Source of the DNA: Lunularia cruciata
Lineage: Eukaryota > Streptophyta > Marchantiopsida > Lunulariales > Lunulariaceae
Assembly: GCA_948567375.1 (NCBI GenBank)
Contig: OX419761.1
Coordinates: 60,611,089-60,675,088, forward strand
Length of the DNA: 64,000 nucleotides
Direction: 5' to 3'
Part shown: positions 42,951 through 54,525 of the stretch, piece by piece
How the letters are laid out: every line of letters starts with the position of its first letter
Position numbering within the stretch: position 1 is the stretch's first letter
Made by a program: the position numbers and the translations under genes
The notes under the pieces: model-generated
Database searches by the model: none
Seen by the model: only the letters and a program-made list of their open reading frames with translations
Told to the model about the DNA's origin: nothing

Positions 42951-45900
42951 TGTGGTGCCCACATTTTTTGTTTTTTCAAAATAAAGAAGAAGAAGTGTAT
43001 AGAGAAGTCGGATTGCGCATGTATGGCCAAAGAAGGCAAAGAAAAGAGTCTTTGGGATGAAACCCAAAGTAAAGTGACTTCGGGTCATAAGGCAAAGTAA
43101 TCGGAAATGCCCTATCAGCACACAACCCAAAGTAAGGAGTCTTTGTATTGGGGGGAGCTCAACCCGAGGCAAAGTCAGTCTAACAACCTTTCATCGGGGC
43201 AAGAAATTCAAGAAGAGACCATTCAAAAACTGGCGGCCCATATGTGCGAAGTTTGATTGACAGGGACAGGTGCATGTAGGAGGTGTGATTTCTTGGTAGA
43301 AACTCAAAGTGAAGAAAGAGGAAGAAAGCGCAACTCTATAAAAATTGAACTTGCAACGATGAAATGTCAAGTAATTTTCCTTCACCATTGAGAAGTCGTC
43401 CTACAGGTGATCATGGGAAGGGAAATAGAGTTGGAAACACGTTAGTGTGTAAGGGAGAAGTTGCAAGAGTGAAATCGAGAGACAGTGAGAAAGTAGGAGA
43501 GATGGGAGGAGGAAAGAAGAACTCCGAATTTGTAGTGAGAAATCATGCAATTTGGAGGTTAGATGTGATCGCTAGGATCGGAGTCTTGAGCCGACTTTGG
43601 ATCACCTTCTTGGCATGGAATTGGAACGTGAGTTTTCCAGGTTTCATGACAGAGATCATTGAGAGCAAGTGTCTCGATGGACCCAAGGAAGAAGGGAAGA
43701 GGAAATCCGGCTTGCTGGACAGAGTCGGATTGGAGACTAGTACTTGGGGAAGGAAGCAGGCTCGGAGCAGGGGGCCACGTTCTTAGGGAAGGGAGAGATA
43801 GCCCAAGAAACCCAAGAGGTGAGAGATGCATTCTTGTCAAAGCGGACAAAGAATGGGTACAAAGTGGAGAGTTACAAAGACCCTATCAAGAGAGGAATTG
43901 TGAGTGCTCTAATGGCAATCCTAAAGCCGGAGAGAACAACCTATGTGATGAAACACCAAGCGGTGTTCTTTCACAAGTTGTTTGCTAGAGAACCGATCAA
44001 TTGGGCGAGGTGTTTCCATGGTAGAATGCAACAAATGGTGTGGAATTTGTGGTATAAATCACCTCCACACTACATTGTGCCGTTTGCAGCTCATTTCTAC
44101 CTCGGGTTGAATTTGCTGAACTCGGTGGAGTGAACTCGGATGGTGTCACATTTCCATCCTGATTTGAGAAAGGAGGTCAATATAGAGGAGCAGCAGTACA
44201 TCTTGCAAATCAGAAGCACCGACAAGTACTACAAGAAGACATGGAAGAATGTGGAGATTGAAGTGAGTACTCTGAACTCAAAGAAGAGAAGTCGGCAAGG
44301 CAAAGCCGAAGACACAACAAAACCTCGGAAGACTAGGAGAGGAAACCCGAGGTGAGGCATGGTGGTGATCGAGTCGGAAGATGAAGACTCGGAAGGTGAC
44401 GCCAAGTGCAAGACCGAAGACTCAGAACACGAGGAGGAGCCCGAGCTAATGCTACAGAGTGGAGATACGAGTAGCGACAGCAATGAGGGTGGAGAAATGA
44501 CATCGGCCGCAGCTGCTGCAGAAGAAGAAGAAGAAGTTCAGGCAGAGATCGAGGCCAAGGACAACACGAAGTTGGAAGATGAAGTACCTGAGGCAAAAGA
44601 GAAGATTGTAGTTCAGAGGGGAGTCCGCTCAAGACGTAAGGCGAAGTATGATGCAGGTCCGAGTAATGTGCAAGAAGAAGCGAATGCAAGCTTGGGAAGC
44701 GGGGCATCCGTTCCAATACAAAGATTGCAGAGAAGAAGGCGAGTATCGGATGAACAAGAAGTACAAAGAGAAGTGGCTACGCAAGAAGAAGTAACCCCGA
44801 GCAATCGAGTTGAGTACCTACGGGAGGTGGTGTGTCCTCTACTGGTGAAGTTAGAGTACAAGAGGAAGGAGATGCAGTCGACTTGTCCAGAGGTAAAGAC
44901 TATCTTGCAGGTGTTGGCAAGATTAGAAGAAGAGAACTCGGAGTTGAAGAAGAGTATAACCCGAGGTGAGGAGGAAAGGGAAGTACTGCAAGCAGAGGCA
45001 GTAGTGAGGACTCAGGTAATTGAAGACCTGAAGAGAGAAGTGAGATATCAAGATGATCTTGTTAAGAAGAGTGACATAGCAAGGGAAAGACAGGTAGCTG
45101 AATACAAGATCTTGAAGCAGCAGTTTGCTGATTCAAGAGTAGAAGTTATCCATGCTATGGCAAGAGTCGCAACGAAGGATCAAGAGCTCGATAGGGTGAT
45201 GGAGAGTGTCGAGGAGAAGAAGCAACTCTGGCAAAGAGAGTTGGCAACACAGTATAGGGAAGAAGAGAGATTATGAGATTTACTTTGTAATCAAGAGGAG
45301 AAGGTAGTACAAAAGGAGAAGGAGAAGGAGATGGTGAAAGCCAAGTTCGAAGCAGAATTGGCAATGTATAGGGAGGACAGGCTTGCAGATCAAGAGCAAG
45401 AGAGGAAGATGAGATTGGAGCCGTTGAAGGAGATAGTCCTCAGGATGAACGTGATGTTGAGTACAGAGGCCAGCATTTGAATTGAAGAGACGAGGCTGCA
45501 CGAGTTGAAGTTGTTGGTGCAGGAGACGAGGCAAAGACATGCAAAAGACACTGATTTGAATGCCTTGTTGATTAGTTTAAGAACTCGTGTAGACATGAAG
45601 ATCTTAGAAGTAGAAGACAATATTGTGATTAGATTAGACTTAGTAAAAATAAAGATAGAAAAACTTCGGAAAGATGTTAGAGCCAAACCCAAAGTAGATA
45701 ACATAGGAGTGCAGATGTCTTTGGAGTTAGAGATGGAGACATTAGAGAAGAGTGGGTCAAGAGATGAAGAGTTAGATAGATTACCCACTAGTGCAATTTC
45801 AGGTCAAGAAAGAGAATTGCTAGATCTGGTAGAAGAAGTAGAAGATATGAAACCCGAGGATAGAGTAGTAGGAAGTAAGATTACTTCGGGTTCGGGTTTG

Positions 45901-46728
45901 AAAGCCGATGACGAAGTAGACATTGGATTGGATTAGTATTAGTTTTGAGATTTGAAGAGGCAGATATGAAGAAGTGCATTGTCATTTTGGATCTATAGGT
46001 TAGAAAAGTTGTTGTAGAATGGTATAGTTGTTAGAACTGTTGATTTGTTCACTACTTAAGAGTGACATTTGCAGAGAAATGTTGTTCAGTGCTCATATTT
46101 CTGAGAATAGATAAAGCAAAGTGCTATGAAGCAGTGCTCGTCGCTTGAGCTTGATTCCGAGTATCAGCTTTGCAATTGTGTTTGTGAGTGTGTGGAGAAA
46201 TTTGAAGTGCAAGTCAGTGTGCTTGTCGGATGTTGGATTCCATAGCCTTGATCTTCATTTTGTGTGTTTGGTCCTGAGTGAAGTGCAATCAAAGCAATGC
46301 CTTGACAGATGTGAGAGGAATTGTAGTGTTGGTAGTATTCTGCATTTGTGAATGTAGTGCAAAGTTGATGTGAAGCAATTTTGATCGAGGAAGTTGTGCC
46401 TTCAGTGGAGGGGTGGAACACAATTCTAAGGCGAAGTAGTTTTGCAGTGAAGTGCTATTTTTGGGAGAGCCTAAATCATCACAATCAAGATTGTTTGGAA
46501 AGAATTGAAGGAGTTGTGATTAAGGAGTGTTAATTCATGACAAGACTATGAGTCAGTGCTTGTTACTCTCTTCTGGGTGTGGTGTCTACCTGAGAGACTA
46601 AAGAAGAACTCAAGAAGAACTGAACCTGTTACTTTGCTTTGTATTTGACCAATTCTGACTCGTATCTCTATGGGAACAAACTTTACTTACCCAATTACCA
46701 CAAAAGTGATATTTGCCGGGTTGTCATA
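42951..46728 (+). mobile_element. Solo LTR (3,778 bp) of the E1 family
   Basis: Starts TGTGGTGCCCAC and ends GGGTTGTCATA, flanked by a perfect GTGAT duplication (42946-42950 and 46729-46733). The surrounding sequence on both sides is the same gag-protease spacer, continuous across the insertion. A single LTR with intact target duplications is the standard product of recombination between the two LTRs of a full element. It keeps an E1-like U3 coding region and is among the better-preserved copies (LTR start about 94% like E1 by eye). Confidence 0.9.
43364..45936 (+). CDS. U3 coding region in the solo LTR: unknown coiled-coil protein
   Basis: The best right-hand copy of the LTR-encoded product. 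A TATA-like CTATAAAAA lies at 43336, 28 bases before the ATG at 43364. The first open part (140 codons) begins MSSNFPSPLRSR and holds MGGGKKNSEFVVRNHAIW and FLAWNWNVSFPGFMTEIIES. A middle part (43744-44355) holds FFHKLFAREPINWARCFHG and PHYIVPFAAHFYLGL. A 305-codon open part (44359-45276) runs from an acidic tract through RSRRKAK and RRRRVSDEQE into a long coiled coil (LARLEEENSELKKSI, EYKILKQQFADSRVEVIHA). The final part (45505-45936) is helical and ends ADDEVDIGLD. No signal peptide or membrane segment is visible. About four breaks. Function unknown. Confidence 0.55.
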
Positions 46729-46828
46729 GTGATACGATTTTAAATTGTATAACACTTGAGGAGGAAAGGTCTCAAGAAGAGAGTCCGGCCTCGGAAGGAG
46801 AATTGCCGGACCTTGAAATTTTGAAATT

Positions 46829-47760
46829 TTGAAAGTTGAGACATGCACAAGTAAGAAGAAGCTACGACCAAAAGCAATCCTTTCTGCCAAGGAGGAAAAG
46901 ATCCTCGCTAAAGCCAAAGCTAAAGCCTTGCAGAAAGAACTCAAGGAAGCAATACTTAGGACCCGAGAAATGAGTTTGGAGGAGGAGACAAAGATGAAGC
47001 CTCCAGTTTTTCCGGTGGACATCCGATCCGAAGTGAAGGGTCTAATCAAAGCCAAGGTGGACCAACCCGAGGAACCTTGGGTCAAGACCACTAGCACTCC
47101 CGTCACCATTCTGAACCATCCCAAAGCCAAATTTGAACATGGAAAGACTTCAAACCCAAAGCCAAAGGCGAAGACAATGAAATTGGGAGGAGTACCCCAA
47201 TACGATATTGTAGCGGATTTGGCAGCCACAAATGCAAACGTCACATTTAAGCAATTGTGGGAAGACAACAAGCTGTACAAAAGGCAGCTGAATTCGGCCC
47301 TCAAGAAAGTAAGGTCTATGTCCAAGAAAGACCTGCCCTCCATATATCATATTGAACAAGAAGATCTGGGATCTCCCAAGGTTGATGCAGAGCTTGCTGG
47401 GTGCATGATCACATTGATACCCATCGATTCGGGTTCTGATGTGAATGGTTTGACCAAAGATACTGCAAATTGATTGGAGTATCATACGTTTGAACCAACA
47501 TCCCGAGTCTTGAAATTTGCAGACCAAACTAGGAGACGGCCATTGGGCATGTTGTCAAACATTACGATGATCATTGGAGGTGTGCCCTTCAAGTTGAATT
47601 ACATTGTGTTATGACCAGTTACCAAAACTGGTTACCCACTGTTGATCGGAAGACCCTTGTTGTATAGTGCCAAAGTTGTGGTGGATTGGCACCAGCAGAA
47701 GCTATGGTTCAAGGACATTTTGTCCAAAGACTAGAAGCTGGTGACTGTGAGTTGGACAAA
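46829..47760 (+). pseudogene. Second E1-like element: spacer and protease
   Basis: The lysine-rich spacer (AKAKALQKELKEAILRTREMSLEEET) is followed by KLGGVPQYDIVADLAATNANVTFKQLWED and a retropepsin with the IPIDSGSDVNGLTKDTAN active-site strand near 47420. It aligns with E1 1173-2504 residue for residue over most of its length. The far part, with TGYPLL and DWHQQKL-type strands, runs to 47760. A few breaks. Confidence 0.85.
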
Positions 47761-47865
47761 GGTTCCCCATCTTGGGGAAATAGTTTGTGAGAAGACGAGA
47801 ACAAATCCAAAGACTCATCATCTTCGTCCTCAGACGAATCCAAAGACGAAGTCCAAGTCAATTAC

Positions 47866-49453
47866 TTGGAATGCTACGAGGTGGACGTCAAAGACAAAGA
47901 TCCATATGACCTTGCCTCGGGTGAACTGGACTTGGAGGAAAGGGGATTGATGGCAGCTCACCTTGGGTTAAGCCAAGTAAGCCATGTTGAAGGAGTCATC
48001 AACCCTGATGACTGTCAAGATGTTGTCTTGACTAAAGGAAAATTTTTGAAATTTTTGAAGATAGTCACTTTGGAGGAGTTAGCAGGATACACTGCCCTAT
48101 TTATAGAATTCCAGGATGTATTTTCTTGGTCTATTGATCAAATGCCGGGTATTCCACAAGAATTTGGAGAACACGGGATTGATTTGGTTGAAGGTGCAAT
48201 TCCGGTTTGGCAGAGACAATACCATCTGAACCCAAAGTACTCCCTCTTGGTGAAAGACAAAATCAACAGGTACTTAATGGCCAGAATAATCTTTCCTGTC
48301 TTAAGCAGTGAATGTGTTTCACCCGTTGTCATTGTCCCAAAGAAGAAAACAAGGAAGATCCGATTGTGCCAAGATTTCCACAAGTTGAATGCAATCACAA
48401 GGAAGGATCATCATTCCTTGCCCTTTACTAATACCATTTTGGACCAAGTAGCTGGTCACCCTTGTTATAGTTTTCTCGATGGATTTTCAGGATACAATCA
48501 AGTATCCATCCAAGAAGAGGACAAGGATAAACCACATTCACGACTGATTGGGGCTATTTACACTTTTGTGTAATTCTCCCGCTACTTTCCAATGGATGAT
48601 GAATTCAATCTTCAAAGATTTCCTGTGTAAATTTGTGGAAGTCTTCATTGATGATTTTTGTGCGTTTGGGCAAAGAGATGTACATTTGGGTTACCTTCGC
48701 CAAACTTTTGAAAGGTGTCATTTTGCTAGTTTTTCATTACACCCGGAGAAATGCTTCTTTGCAATGAAGGAGGGAATTCTTCTAGGGCATCGGGTGTCAA
48801 GCCGAGGTATTGAAGTCAATGTCAAGAAGGTCAAAGTCATCTCAGCTTTGGAATTGACGAAGAACATCCGGGAGCAAAGAGCCTTCTTGGGACACGTAAG
48901 AAACTACAGACGCTTTGTTTCAAACTATGCGGTGCTTGCTACACACCTTACAAAGCTTCTGAAGAAATCCAAAGACTACTTGTGGGAAGCAAATCAAGAA
49001 GGAGCTTTCCAGTTATTGAAGAAGAAACTAGTTGAAGCACTAGTCATGAGGGCCCCAAATTGGGACGTCCATTTTCATGTATATGTGGACACTTTGTCTA
49101 TGACAATTGGAGTTGTCTTAAGTTAGAAGGACAAGAAGAAGAAGGACTACCTGGTTTATTATGCTAGCCAACAACTTTCAGTTTCCAAAAAGAATTATTC
49201 GATGACTGAAAGAGAAGCACTTGAAATGGTGTATGCCTGCAAGAAATTTTGCCACTACTTGCTGGGATACGAGTTTGTCTTCTATGTTGACCATTACGCA
49301 TTGCAACATTTAGTCAAGGCAGATTTGTCCGAGCAAATTGCAAGATGGATCTTGTTGTTACAAGAATTCGCATATACTATACAAGTAAGGAAGGGAGCTT
49401 TGCATTCAAATGTGGACTTCCTATCCAGGTTAGAAACTCAAGACCAAGAATAG
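47866..49453 (+). pseudogene. Second E1-like element: RT and RNase H
   Basis: The linker GVINPDDCQDVVLTKG and the RT entry RQYHLNPKYSLLVKDKIN are followed by LCQDFHKLNAITRKDHHSLPF, LDGFSGYNQVSI and FIDDF near 48645. Then come the connection domain (LGHRVSSRGIEVNVKKVKVI, FLGHVRNYRRFV) and RNase H with VYVDTLSMTIGVVLS, MTEREALEMVYACKKFCHYLLGYEFVFYVDH and SNVDFLSR at the end. The wording is Athila/Tat-like. A few breaks only; among the better pol copies here. Confidence 0.88.
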
Positions 49454-49639
49454 GAAATTGACGATCGGTTCCCTGATGAAGAGTTATATCAATTAATAGC
49501 AATTCAAAGTACAAGGTATGCAGCCAAATATCATTATCTGCATACTCTCCATTGTCTTGAAGGGCTAGACCAGGAGTAGAGTGCAGTCGTTCTCTAGAAA
49601 ATGGTGCCATATCAGCTAAAACACAATATTTTTTCAAGA

Positions 49640-50815
49640 TGGGTGAAGATGAAGTACTTTGGCAATGCTTGGAGTCATACAAAGTCGGAGGCGTAATCGA
49701 GTCTTTACACTCTGAAGCATCATGAGGACACTATGTTGTGAAGAATATTGTAAAGAAGATTCTGTCTTTGGGGTACTGGTGGCCTACAATGTACAAAGAC
49801 ACATATGCCCATATCCAAAGCTGTGATACTTGTCAAAGAACAGGGAAGTTGATGGCTACTTCTTAATGGCCTTTGAGACCAATTTTACCTTTGGCCCCAT
49901 TTGAGAAATGGGGAATTGATTTTGTGGGTCCCATTCAACCAGTGACCCAAGTCACATGGAAGAGATACATTTTGGTTTGCACTGACTATGCTACCAAGAT
50001 GGTCAAAGCTGAAGCAACTCACAGAGATGATGTAGAGACCATGGCGGAATTTTTCTTTCAAAACATCATCTCTCGATACGGATGTCCTCTGGAATTGGTC
50101 AATCATAGAGGGACACATTTTTTGAAGTCTGTAATGGAGGCGTTAACAAAATACTTCCAGATTAAACATTGGAAGACAACTCCTTATAACCCAAAAGCAA
50201 ATGGCTTAACAGAAAAGGCAAATGGGTTACTTTGCAAAATTCTGAATAAGGTGACTATCAATTATGCATATAATTGGGATACAAAATTACCAGCCACATT
50301 GTGGGCATATTGAATGACAGAAAAGATCACAACCAAACATACTCCATACTTCTTGACATATGGCTTGCATCCCATACTACCAATTGAATTTGAAGTACCG
50401 ACATATCAGATTGTTTACGAAGAACAATTGTCGGAGGAAGAAAGCTAGGATCTTTGGATCCATCAACTGATGTGGTTAGAAGAGAAAAGAGACAATGCAA
50501 TGCAAACCATGAAAGAAGTACAAGAGCAGAGGAAAGTCAAGCACGATAAGCATATCAAGCCTATGATTGTTTGCAAAGGAGATTTGGTTTTGTTATACAA
50601 CAATCGCCGAATATTTTTTCTAGGCAAGCTTCATTTGAGATGGATGGGGCCTTATTGAGTTCTTCATCTTAATGAAAATGGGTCCATTCAACTTGTAGAC
50701 CTGGAGGGCAATCCTTTTGCCACTCGAGTAAATGGGAAGAGAGTTTAGAGGTATTGGACCATAGACTCGGAAGTCCCTAAGACATCCAAATTTTATGTTT
50801 GTGGGGACACTCACA
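49640..50815 (+). pseudogene. Second E1-like element: integrase
   Basis: HHCC part: GGHYVVKNIVKKILSLGYWWP and CDTCQRTGKL (49725-49850). Core: FEKWGIDFVGPIQPV, LVCTDYATKMVKAEAT, FFQNIISRYGCPLELV, then TTPYNPKANGLTEKANG with the catalytic Glu (about 49900-50230). Tail: KGDLVLLYNNRRIFFLGKLHLRWMGPY and a VNGKRV-type ending, the GKL..RW.GP module of Athila/Tat integrases. No chromodomain follows; the polypurine tract comes directly after. Some breaks. Confidence 0.86.
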
Positions 50816-50818
50816 TGT

Positions 50819-50829
50819 GAGGGAAGGGG
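50819..50829 (+). promoter_or_regulatory. Polypurine tract of the second E1-like element
   Basis: GAGGGAAGGGG, two bases before the LTR start TGTGGTACC at 50832. It primes plus-strand DNA synthesis and confirms the LTR boundary. Confidence 0.8.
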
Positions 50830-50831
50830 TA

Positions 50832-53800
50832 TGTGGTACCTACATTTTTGTTTTTTTTCTCAATTTGGAAGAAGTGTATAGAGAAGTCAAATTGCGCCTA
50901 TATGGCCAAAGAAGGCAAAGAAAAGTGTCCTTGGGATGAAACCCAACGTAACGTGACTTTGGGTCATAAGGCAAGGTACTCAGAATTGCCTCCTTACAAC
51001 CCAAAGTAAGGAGTCTTTGTATTAGGGTGCTCAACCCGAGGCAAGGATAGTGTAACAACTTTCCATTGGGGCGAGACATTCAAGAAGGGACCATTCAAAA
51101 ATGGCGGTCATACGCATGAAGGGCACTTGAGAGTGATAGAAGCATGCATGAGGTGTGATTTCTTGGTAAGAACTTGAATTGAAGAAAGAAAAAGAAGGCA
51201 TGACTCTATATAAATTGGGCTAAAGACAAAGCAATGACAAGCAATTTTCCATCGCCGTTAAGAAGTTGTCCTGCAGGAGATCGTGGGAAGGGAAGAAGAG
51301 TCAAAGACACGCTGTGTCAAGAGGAAATCAAGAGAGTTAATGCAGGAATCAGTAGGAAGGATAGTCCCCAACCTAGAGTGGAAGAGAGAAAGATGGGAGG
51401 AGCAAAGAAGAACTCCGAATTTGTAGTGAGAAATCATGCAATTGAGAGGTTAGATGTGATTGCAAGAATTGAGGTCTTGAGCAGGCTTCGGATCACATTC
51501 TTGGCATGGAACTAGAATGTTAGCTTTCCAGGGTTCATGATTGACATCATTGAGAGTAAGTGTCTCGATGCCCCTAAGGAGGAAGGGAAGAGAGGAAATC
51601 CAGCTCAATGGACAGAGTTGGGTTGGAGGTTAGTACTCGGGAGAGAAGCAGGCACAGAGCATGGTGCCACATTCTTGGGGAAGGGGGAAGTAGCCGAAGA
51701 AACCCAGGAAGTGAGAGATGCCTTCTCTTTGAAGCGCACAAAGAATGGTTACAAAGTAGAGAGCTACAAGGACCCTGTCAAAAGAGGGATTGTGACTGCT
51801 CTAATGGTGATCTTGAAGCCGGAGAGAACAACATATGTGATGAAGCACCAAGCAGTGTTCTTTCATAAGATGTTTGCAAGAGAGCCAATTAACTAGGCGA
51901 AGTGTCTTCATGGGAGGACGAGACAGATGGTGTGTAATTTGCAAACAAGTTCCCTCCACATTACATTGTGCCATTTGCAGCCCATTTCTATCTTGGGCTG
52001 AACTTGCTCAATGCGGCAGAGCGTAATAAGATGGTGTCGCATTTCCATCCCGACTTAAGAAGAGATATCGATGCGGAGGAGCAGCAATACATTCTTCAGA
52101 TCAAGAGCAATGATGAGTACTACCCGCAGACGAGGCAGAGTGTGCAGTTGGAAGTAAGCACTCCAAAGTCAAAGAAGAGGAGTCAACAAGGAGAAGAAGA
52201 AGGAGAGGAAGTGAGACCTTGAAAGGCTAGAAGGGTAAACCCAAGGAAAAAGCTGGTGTTAGTTGCATCATCGAAGGAAGAATCAGAAGGAGAAGCCAAG
52301 TGCAAGTCCAAAGATTTGGAGAGGGAGGAAGAACCCAAGTTCACACTGTAGAATGGAGACACAAGTAGTGATAGTGACGATGGAGTGGAGATGAAATCAA
52401 TATGCAAAGAAGAGGAAGCCAAGATGGAGACGGAGGAGAAAAGTAACTCAAAACTGAAAGATGAAGTTCCAGAGCAAGAGGAGAAGAGAGTTACAATTCA
52501 GAGAGGAGTTTGTTCTAGACAGAAGGTGAAGTATGAGGTGAGGCCGAGTAAGGTAAGAGAAGAGGAAGATGGAAGTTCAGGGAGCAAAGAATCCATACCC
52601 ATAAGGCGACTGCGGCTTAGAAGGCGAGTGTCAAGTGAGGAAGAGGTGAAGAAGGAGATTAGTCCACAAGTGGAGGTAACTCCAAGTGAAGGAGTAGAGT
52701 ATCTGCGGGAGGTTGTGTGCCTGTTGTTAGTGAAGTTAGAGCACAAGAAGAAGGAGATGCAGTCAAAGTGTCCGGAGGTGAAGATTGTGTTGCAGGTGTT
52801 AGCTCAATTAGAAGAAGAGAACTCAGATTAAAGAAGAGTATAATCCAAGGTGAGGAGGGAAAGGAAGTACTACGAGTAGATGCAATAGTACAGAATCAAG
52901 TGATTGAGAATTTGAAGAGAGAAGTGAGGAATAGAGAGGGACTGATAGAACAGAGTGACATAGCAAGAGAAAGAGCAAGACCTTGATAGGGTGATTGAGA
53001 GTGTAGAAGAGAAGAAGCAGCTCTGGCAAAGAGTGTTGATAGTGAGATATAGAGAGGAAGAAAGGTTGAGAGAGTTACTTTGCAATCAAGAGGAGAAGAT
53101 TGTGCAGAAGGAGAAGGAGAAGGAAACTGTAAAAGCTAAGTTCAAAGCGGAATCAGCAATGTATAGAGAAGATTGGCTTGCAGATCAAGAACAATGAAAG
53201 GAAAATGAGATTGGAGCCATTGAAGGAGATCATGATCAAGATGAACGCGATGCTAAGTACAAAGGCCAGCGTGTGCATTGAAGAAATGAGACTGCACGAG
53301 TTGAAGTTGTTGGTGCAGGAGACGAGGAGGAGAAATGCAAAGGATAAAGATTTGAATGTGCTGTTGATCAATCTCAAAATTGGTGTAGATAGAAAGATAT
53401 TGGAGGTAGAAGACAATATCACAATTAGATTAGATTTAGTTAAGTTAGAGATAGATAAACTTTGGAAGGATGTAAGAGCAAAACCTGAAGTAGATAACAT
53501 AGGAGTGAAGATGTCTTTGGAGTTACCATTGGAGACATTAGAGAAGAGTGGGTCGGGAGATAAAGGTTTAGAAGGATTACCCACTAGTGGAATTGCAGAT
53601 CAGGAAAGAGAACTGTTAGAATTGGTAGAGGAATTAGGAGTTGTGAAACCCCAGGATAGAGTAGCAGTGAGTGAAGTAACTTTGGTATGGGGTTTGAAAG
53701 CTGAGGAAGAAGTAGACATCGGATCGGATTAGTTATAGTTTTGAGATCTGAAGAGGCAAATATGAAGAGGTGCATTGTCATTTTGGATCTACAGGTAGGA

Positions 53801-54525
53801 AGAGTTGTTCTAGAACGGTATAGTTGTTAGAACTGTCAATTGCTTCACTATTTCAGCGTGGCATTTGCAGTCATATGTTATTCACTGCTCATAATTCTGA
53901 GAATAGATAAAGTGAAGTATTGTGAAGCAGTGCTTGTCGCTTGAGCTTGATTTTGAGTATCAATTTTGTGATTGTGCTTGTGAGTGTGTGGAGAAATTCA
54001 AATTGCAAGTCACTATGCTTGTTGGATGTTGGATTCTATAGCCTTGATCTTTACTCTAAGTGTTTGATCATGAGTGAAGTTCAATCAGAGCAATGCCTTG
54101 ATAGATCTAAGAGGAATTGTAGTGTTGGTAGTATTCTGCATTTGTGAGTGCAATGCAAAGTTGATGTGAAGCAATTTTGATTGAGGAAGTTGTGCCTTTA
54201 GTGGAGGGGTGGAACACAATTTTGAGGCAAAGTCGTTTTGCAATGAAGTGCCATTTTTGGGAGAGCCTAAATCATCACAATCAAGATTGTTCGGAAAGAT
54301 TTGATGGAGTTGTGATTAAGAAGTGTTAATTTGTGACAAGACTGTGAATCAATGCTTGTTACTCTCTTTTGGGTGTGGTTTCTACTTGAGAGACTAAAGA
54401 AGAACTCAAGAAGAACTACATGTTACTGTTTGACTTTGTATTTTGACATTTTTGAATAGTATCTTTGCGGGAACAAACTTTACTTACCCAATTACCGCAA
54501 AAGTGATATTTGTTGGGTTGTCACA
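50832..54525 (+). repeat. Right LTR of the second E1-like element (3,694 bp)
   Basis: Starts TGTGGTACCTAC, ends GGGTTGTCACA. TATA-like CTATATAAA lies at 51206, then an ATG at 51234 opening MTSNFPSPLRSCPAGDRGKG. The U3 coding region continues through MGGAKKNSEFVVRNHAIERLDVIA, YVMKHQAVFFHKMFAREPIN, acidic and basic tracts (52385-52831) and coiled coil to 53732 (ending EEEVDIGSD). The second TATA position near 53848 is altered. Several breaks in the coding part. Confidence 0.88.

Larger units (their letters stand above)
40162..54525 (+). mobile_element. Second E1-like gypsy element, nested in the outer RT
   Basis: Flanked by CTCCT (40157-40161) and CTCCC (54526-54530); the uninterrupted RT reads CTCCC here, so one base of the left copy has changed. 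Parts: partial left LTR (40162-42882), a gag remnant (42883-42950), a solo LTR insertion (42951-46728), protease (46829-47760), RT-RH (47866-49453), integrase (49640-50815), polypurine tract (50819-50829) and right LTR (50832-54525). Its LTRs resemble E1 more than they resemble the outer element. Multiple breaks. Confidence 0.87.
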
